Assembly: GCA_902608305.1 (NCBI GenBank)
Contig: CACLNK010000031.1
Span: 1-12,284 of the forward strand
Length of the DNA stretch: 12,284 nt
DNA from: an uncultured Pelagibacteraceae bacterium
GTDB lineage: Bacteria; Pseudomonadota; Alphaproteobacteria; Pelagibacterales; Pelagibacteraceae
Reading direction: 5' to 3'
The translations under genes were made by a program, and so were the position numbers. Below are positions 1 through 6,100 of the stretch, in pieces. Position 1 is the first letter of the stretch; each line of letters begins with the position of its first letter. The notes beneath the pieces were generated by a model, which was given only the letters and a program-made list of their open reading frames with translations, was not told where the DNA came from and ran no database searches.

Positions 1-1072
1 ATCTATAAACCCATGTAAGCCAGGCATATATAATAAATGTCCAACGTCTAGAAGGATTTAGTTCTTCTGGAGGTGAATGATTTAATCCAAATAATATTTC
101 TCTTAATTGCCATCTTGCAAGTGCAAAAGATCTTGGTTGTAAGTTTTCTGCTTTTAACCAATCAGCAAAAACATAATAACCATCAAATCTCATAAATGGA
201 CTTACGTTAATTGCTAAAGAAGAAATCCAACTTGTTGTAGCAATAAAAAAAGCTACACTTTTGAAATCACCATCTGGCAAAATTGCCCAAAGAAAAGTTG
301 CAATTAATGCTAGATGAAGTTCAGTTAAAATACCCGCAAAGTTAATAATTAATCTTTCTCTATGATTTCTAAGACGCCATGCATCGGTTGTGTCTGTATA
401 TAAAAAAGGAAAAAATACTAAAAATGCAATTCCAATTGCAGAAACTCTACAACCAAAATACTTTGCAATATAACCGTGTCCTAGTTCATGTAATGATTTT
501 ACAAAAATTAAAGTAACAAGATAAAGCATCAAGCCTTTAAATGAGAAAAAATACATAAAGGTATTTAAAAATGTTTCAAATTGCTGGATAACAAGACAAA
601 TTCCAATAAAACCAAAAATATAAATAATATTTCTATATTTTTTTGACCCAAAAGCTCTTACGTACTTGAGCGTTTTTCCTAGCCATTCATCTGGTTTTAT
701 TAATGGAATTTTAAAAAATAAGTAGCTGTGAATTAAAAAATATAGCCAATTTTTTTTTTGAGCATTTTTCTGTTGTAAAAGTAAATTTGTACTTTGGCCT
801 CTTGGTTGAACTATTAAATTATTTTGCTGAAGAAAGTTAACAAAACTTTTGATTTCTTCACTATTTGTTTCAATTCCTTCTTGGTTAATTTTTTTCTCAA
901 ATGACTTGATATCTTCACCGGCTCTCCAATTTTTAATCAGCCGAAATGCTGCCAGCCCTAAAGTAAAATATTTATTTCTTAAGGCATCATATAACAACCA
1001 TGCAGGGGATCCGTCTTCTCTACTATTGCCTCTAAATATTTCTAAATCTTCTCTTAAATATGGAATAATCAT
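1..1072 (-). CDS. M50 (site-2-type) membrane metallopeptidase homologue, partial at the window edge
   Basis: Only the first 357 residues are visible; the frame is still open at position 1. The ATG at 1072 overlaps the TGA of the upstream adaptor gene (ATGA), which fixes the start and suggests translational coupling. The zinc motif HELGH lies at residues 195-199 inside a hydrophobic segment. A second motif, SPFMRFDGYY (residues 291-300), resembles the NPxxDG-type motif of M50 proteases, with Asp297 as the likely third zinc ligand. Hydrophobic stretches lie near 148-167, 173-193, 211-224, 241-264 and 272-290. The soluble N-terminus (about 20-90, with WLLYDALRNKYFTLG) looks like the PqqD-like/winged-helix region found on many peptide-associated M50 proteins; that assignment is by pattern only. 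M50 enzymes cut substrates within or next to the membrane. Here the family sits with HlyD and TolC partners, so a role in export or processing of the giant protein is inferred. The membrane-peptidase call is firm; the substrate is unknown. Confidence 0.88.
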   Translation of the reverse strand, partial: MIIPYLREDLEIFRGNSREDGSPAWLLYDALRNKYFTLGLAAFRLIKNWRAGEDIKSFEKKINQEGIETNSEEIKSFVNFLQQNNLIVQPRGQSTNLLLQQKNAQKKNWLYFLIHSYLFFKIPLIKPDEWLGKTLKYVRAFGSKKYRNIIYIFGFIGICLVIQQFETFLNTFMYFFSFKGLMLYLVTLIFVKSLHELGHGYIAKYFGCRVSAIGIAFLVFFPFLYTDTTDAWRLRNHRERLIINFAGILTELHLALIATFLWAILPDGDFKSVAFFIATTSWISSLAINVSPFMRFDGYYVFADWLKAENLQPRSFALARWQLREILFGLNHSPPEELNPSRRWTFIIYAWLTWVYR

Positions 1073-2406
1073 ACGCCGATAAGTTGTCGAACAAATGTGA
1101 TGGGTTTTCTAAATAAATAATAAAACAGCATAACTCTAGAACCATATACTTTTGCAGTTCCCCTAAGACCAATTCTTGGTGTTTTTTTATTACCTTTGAA
1201 ACTAGAAACTAATTTATAAGATAGAACTTCTTCAGGAGATAATTCTGGTTCATAAGTTGATCTTAAAAGTTTTCCTTTATATGGGCTAATAGGATTAACA
1301 TCCAAAAATACTCTTACTTTTGAATTTTCTTTTATAACTATAGAGTCTTTAACAGGTAACCAAATTAAAAATTCAATTTCTTTTGGATCTGCAATAGTTA
1401 GTATTTTTTCTCCAACAGCAACAGGTCTTCCTTGCCAATCTAATTTTCTATCAACGATTGCTACTCCTTTTTGTTCTGAATAAATTTTAGAATTTTTTAA
1501 CTTTTGTTGTGATGATTGAAGTTCTGCTTTTTTTAAATCTACTCGCGCAATAAGTTCAGCTAATCTTGATTTTTCTTCATTATCTGTAAAAGAAGATTGT
1601 CTACTTCTAAGTAGCTCTGTCTCTGCAAGACGCAATGATTGTTTTGCTAGATTAAAATTATTTAACAGATCAGTGTCTTCTAATACAACTAATAAATCTC
1701 CTGATTTTATCTTGTCATTATTGTTTGCAGTAATTTTTTTAACAACACCATCGAAAGGAGAAGTTACTAGGTAAGGATTTTTAGCAACAACTTCAACAGG
1801 TGCTGTACTTGTCATTCGAATTGGAAAAACAAATATTAAAAAAACTATACCCATTATGATCCAGCGTTTTCTTCCTGAAAAATTTTTATTTAAAAAATCC
1901 TTAATTGAATAATTAGATAAAAAAGTATTATAAGCATGCCCATAAGTTCTTGATAAATGCCTCAGTAATTCATTTTCATTTTCTTTAAATGGATCATTTC
2001 TAGATAAAATTAAATACCCTTGTAGACCTTTTTGTGGAGAAAAAATTGGAACGCATAATAAGTATTGAGGAATGTTATTTGGTTTTTTTCTTTTCATTGC
2101 TTTTGTAAATTTTTCTAAATCTATTAATTCAATTTCCTTTAAATCTTTAAGTGATTTGTCATTCATGACATCTTCAACAAAAGTTAAAAGTGGCGCAGTT
2201 CTATCGACTGTTGCAAGGTCAGAAATTGCATTCACATGATATTTGTCAGTTGGAGATTTAAGTAATAAAAAAGAGTTTGTGTAATTAATGATTTCTCTTG
2301 TTTCGTTAACTACTAAAAAATTTAATTCGTCCTTGTCTCTAGCTTCTCTAGCTTTTTTTTCAAGCCCAATTAATCTTGCTATTTTTATGTTTTTATCTTC
2401 ACTCAA
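1069..2406 (-). CDS. HlyD-family inner-membrane adaptor with N-terminal GAF-like cytoplasmic domain
   Basis: The protein has 445 aa. Residues 1 to about 170 are soluble and read like a GAF domain, ending in a strand-helix pattern typical of the fold (LLCVPIFSPQKGLQGYLILS, 116-135). A basic stretch (GRKRW) precedes one transmembrane helix at about 182-196, which places the N-terminal domain in the cytoplasm. The periplasmic part has the two lipoyl halves (about 205-245, with TSPFDGVVKK, and about 312-345), separated by an alpha-hairpin (about 246-310), then a beta-barrel region. The C-terminus (GLRGTAKVYGSRVMLFYYLF) is, as I recall it, typical of HlyD proteins encoded next to M50 peptidases. 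The start is TTG: it overlaps the preceding TGA (TTGA), an in-frame TAA lies just upstream, and there is no ATG for many codons downstream. Role: membrane-fusion adaptor linking the inner-membrane unit to the TolC-like channel. A sensing or regulatory job for the GAF-like domain is inference. Confidence 0.87.
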   Translation of the reverse strand: MSEDKNIKIARLIGLEKKAREARDKDELNFLVVNETREIINYTNSFLLLKSPTDKYHVNAISDLATVDRTAPLLTFVEDVMNDKSLKDLKEIELIDLEKFTKAMKRKKPNNIPQYLLCVPIFSPQKGLQGYLILSRNDPFKENENELLRHLSRTYGHAYNTFLSNYSIKDFLNKNFSGRKRWIIMGIVFLIFVFPIRMTSTAPVEVVAKNPYLVTSPFDGVVKKITANNNDKIKSGDLLVVLEDTDLLNNFNLAKQSLRLAETELLRSRQSSFTDNEEKSRLAELIARVDLKKAELQSSQQKLKNSKIYSEQKGVAIVDRKLDWQGRPVAVGEKILTIADPKEIEFLIWLPVKDSIVIKENSKVRVFLDVNPISPYKGKLLRSTYEPELSPEEVLSYKLVSSFKGNKKTPRIGLRGTAKVYGSRVMLFYYLFRKPITFVRQLIGV

Positions 2407-3125
2407 AATTTAACAATCCCACTCATTCCAGGAATTAAACTCTCATATTTTTCATTAAACTGAGCTTTTAATTCTATTGTTTGACTTACTGCATCAACTG
2501 CAGCACCTAAACTAATTACTTTTGCATCAAGAACTTCGCCTGTTTCATCGATGATAATTTTTACAGGATGACCCTTCTTTAACCATTTCAACCATTTGCT
2601 TGGAACAACAACAGCTGCTTCTAACAATCCATCGCCAACTATATCCATCAATGGTTGTCTTTGTTCAATGCTTGTAAATACATTTGTATAAACATCCATT
2701 ACTTTGCCATCGTATGGAGCAAGAATATTACATCTTTCAACATTAAGTTTTGTAATTGACAATTCTGCTTCTGCTTTTTTAAGCGCAGACTCTGATAATT
2801 GATATTGAAGTTCACCAATAGATCTTAGGTCTAAAAGTTCTTTATCATTTTTTAATTGTATTTTTGCGCTTTTGTGATCAGCTTTAATTACATCTAATTG
2901 AGCTTTGTATAACTTACAGTCAAAACTGATTAACACATCTCCCTTTTTAAATGCATCTCCCATTAAAAAATTTATTTTCTCAACACGTGCAGCAATTTCA
3001 CTTGAAATAGAAACTTTTTCTGTAGCAATAACCAATGTTCTTGCTTCTTTTAATTCTACTTCAGTAGCCTCAGAATAAGCAGAAGTTGTAAAAATCAATA
3101 AAATGATAATAAGTAAAATTCTCAC
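2403..3125 (-). CDS. Short periplasmic adaptor subunit (HlyD/RND-type membrane fusion protein)
   Basis: This 240-aa protein has an N-terminal signal peptide (residues 1 to about 18-20; hydrophobic LLIIILLIF, then SAYSEA as a plausible cleavage region). The mature part has the usual adaptor order: first lipoyl half (about 38-70, with GDAFKKGDVL), an alpha-hairpin (about 71-131), second lipoyl half (about 132-165, with CNILAPYDGKV), then a beta-barrel ending in PGMSGIVKF. It is shorter than a full RND adaptor and has no membrane-proximal domain or transmembrane anchor. The only two cysteines (Cys70 and Cys132) sit at the two feet of the hairpin and could form a disulfide. The start is GTG at 3125, 18-19 bp after the stop of the giant gene and without a clear Shine-Dalgarno. 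Its TGA is shared with the TTG start of the next adaptor. It probably forms a mixed adaptor ring with that protein; this is inferred from context. Confidence 0.88.
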   Translation of the reverse strand: MRILLIIILLIFTTSAYSEATEVELKEARTLVIATEKVSISSEIAARVEKINFLMGDAFKKGDVLISFDCKLYKAQLDVIKADHKSAKIQLKNDKELLDLRSIGELQYQLSESALKKAEAELSITKLNVERCNILAPYDGKVMDVYTNVFTSIEQRQPLMDIVGDGLLEAAVVVPSKWLKWLKKGHPVKIIIDETGEVLDAKVISLGAAVDAVSQTIELKAQFNEKYESLIPGMSGIVKF

Positions 3126-3144
3126 GTTTTTAATAAGTTATATT

Positions 3145-6100
3145 TTATAAATTGTTTATTATTTGGGAACCGTAATTATCTAAAATAGTTTGCTCTTTTA
3201 ACAATTGATCAGATAGAGGCATAAACTTTATATCGTTGTCTAATAATTTTTCTGTTGTTTCCGGATTTACATCAGAAAAATTAATTTCAATATCTTTAAC
3301 TGTTACTTCTCCATTTTCATTTTCTATAATAACTTTAAGTTCTACCTTCTCTACGTTTTCTGGAGGGTTAGCAATAATTTCACCGCTAATCGGGTTTAAT
3401 TTAATCCAGTTTGGTATTTCTTTGCCATCTTTTAAAACTACTCTAAGGCTTTTAAAGTTTGTCTTAATTTCATCTGGAAGTTCAACTACAAAATCATTAT
3501 TCCTTAAATTTGGTTCTAGTTTTAAAAATTCGTTAGGCTTAATTTTTTTTACAACATCCTCAAAATTTTTATTTTCATTAATTGCATCTGTAGTTGTTTT
3601 ATTTACAGATCCATCTTTATTAATAGATTTTAATTTTATCGATCCATCTTTGTTAATCATGATTTTTGCTTTTGCTGTTTTTCTTACTTCTTTTAATATT
3701 TCTTTATCTTTTGCAATTTTCTCCGGATCGATAACAACGGTTACTTGTTTTTTATTATTGTCTGTATCTACTGCAATAATTTTAAATTCAACTAATTTCT
3801 CACCTTTTGGAATATTTGTTTTAGTTTTTCCTGTTTTTGGATCAATTTTAATCCATTCTGGTAATGGAGATCCGTCTTTCATTTCTCCGTAGTATTTTTG
3901 AACTTCTTTACCTTCGTCGTTAAAAACTTTAAATTTAACTTTTAAACTCTTGTCAGTAAATTTAGCATTAAGTTTACTAATATCTTCTTTACCTTGTTTA
4001 AAATCTATAGATCCAGATTCGGCAACTAAATCTACAAGTTTTAAACCTTGATTAAATTCAGCACTTCTGGATATTGATGATTTAGGTAGTTTAAATTCTT
4101 TTAGCAAAAGTCTTTTTGCTCTTTTAATTTTTTTTCTTTGTTTTTTTAATTCTTTTTTTTCTTTTTTAGCTTCTTTTTTTTCTTTTTTTGGTTCTTCAGT
4201 TTCAGTAGTCGTGGCATCCTCTCCTGAAACAGTAATAGTTATTGTTCCAGTGTCAGTTGCTGCTCCATCCCAAAATGTATATGTAAAAACATCTGTTTCA
4301 CTAGATCCACCGTCTATATTATCGGCTGCATCTTGATCTGCTACATAAGTGTAGGATCCATCTGCTCCAATAGTTAAAGTACCATATGTTCCTGTAACTT
4401 CTGTACCACTACTATTATATGAGCTTCCTGTTGAAACGTCTGAAGCAGATCCTCCACTTGGTTGAATAACTGTAATTTCCTTGGAATCATGATCATCTGC
4501 ATCTGTGTCATCAGTTAAAAGATCGTTTGAAGATCCATTAGTAGCTGTGGTTGTTTCATTTGCATCAACTGAATCCGTATCATCTACTGCTACTGGAGCA
4601 TCATTAACTCCTACTACTGTAATAACTATAGTTGCTATATCTGTTCCACCGTTACTATCAGATACCGTATAATTAAAAGAGTCTGTTACAACATCGCCTG
4701 CATCTAAGTCATCAGCAGCTGATTGGTTTGCAACATAAGTGTAAGATCCATTGGCATTTAATGTTAATTGACCATAAGTTCCTGTTAATGCAGCACCTAA
4801 AGTGCCTGCGGTACCACTTCCTTCAGTTCCTCCTGTTCTAAAAGAGGCTACAGTTAAAGTATCGCTGTCAGCATCAGTATCATCTCCTAAAACATCACCG
4901 TCATGTTCTCCTGTAACATTTTCAACCAAATTAAATGGACTAACCAATGTATGTTGCTCAACTTCTCCTTGGGAATAATCATTATGAAACATTTTTGTTC
5001 CGTCATGACTAAAGGCCATAGCTGTTATATTGTAAGAGCCAGGATAAGTTACTGCGTAATTACCAACATAAGTTTCTGAAGAAATATCCCAAGCTGTACT
5101 TAATTTAAATTCGTGAATATCATCATCATCACTTGACACTAAAAACATCCTAGTTCCATCGGCATTAAACCCCATTCCTTGTAACCAACTACCAGCATCA
5201 GAAACTGATTGTTCGGTAGCTGAACCTTTGCTAGCTGGATCATAAGCTGTACTCAAAGAATATTCTGCAACTGTATCACCGTCGGTGTCCAGAACAAACA
5301 TTTTAGATCCGTCATTGTTAAATTTAATATCTCTTGGGTTAAAATTTGATCCAAGATCAGTTGTTGCTATGTGGTCATCAGTAGCATCAACACCAGCGAG
5401 ACTATAAGGTGTACTTAATTCCCAACTATCTATATTATCATTTATTCTTCCAACAACATAAATTTTAGTACCATCAGAATTAAATGTTACTCCTTGAGGC
5501 CTAGTATCCTTTGCACTTATACTTAATGCTCTATCATGTGTAGCCGAAGAAACATCCCAAGCTGTGCTTAATGTATATTCGTTAATTTCAATTCCATTAA
5601 TACCAACAATAAACATTTTGGTACCATCAGGATTGAATTTTAAACCTGTAGCGACGGTTTCTTCATCGCTTATATCTAGTGGAGTCCCAGTAGAAAGTGC
5701 TGCTGTTGTAATATTGTTTGCGCTAGCGCCATTGCTCACTGATAGAGTTGCATCCTCATTAATAGTTCCTGTGTTGTTGGCTGCAACAGGGTTATTAGAA
5801 TTATAAATCGTAATAGTTAAAGTTGCAGTATCTGTAGCTGTTCCATCTGAAACAGTATAATTAAATACATCTGTGACTGTTCCTGATACTGAATTAGCAG
5901 TAGATACATAAGTATAAGATCCATTAGCATTCATAGTCAAAGTTCCATAAGTACCAGATAAAGCTTCACCTAAAGTTCCTGCAGTACCAGATCCTTCAGA
6001 ACCACCTGTTCTAAATGAAGCGACTGATAAAGAAGCACTATCATCAGCATCACTGTCTGAGTGGGAACCAGAACTTGTATTAATAACATCTCCTGAATGT

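Noticed and set aside
849..1082. 77-codon plus-strand ORF
   Set aside because: It lies opposite the M50 N-terminus, whose start is fixed by the ATGA overlap and whose frame runs on to HELGH.
3236..3892. 218-codon ORF antisense to the C-terminus of the giant gene
   Set aside because: It is rich in Ser, Phe, Thr and Leu as expected from the complement of Lys/Glu/Asp-rich coding DNA. The minus-strand frame has clear domains and the operon context.
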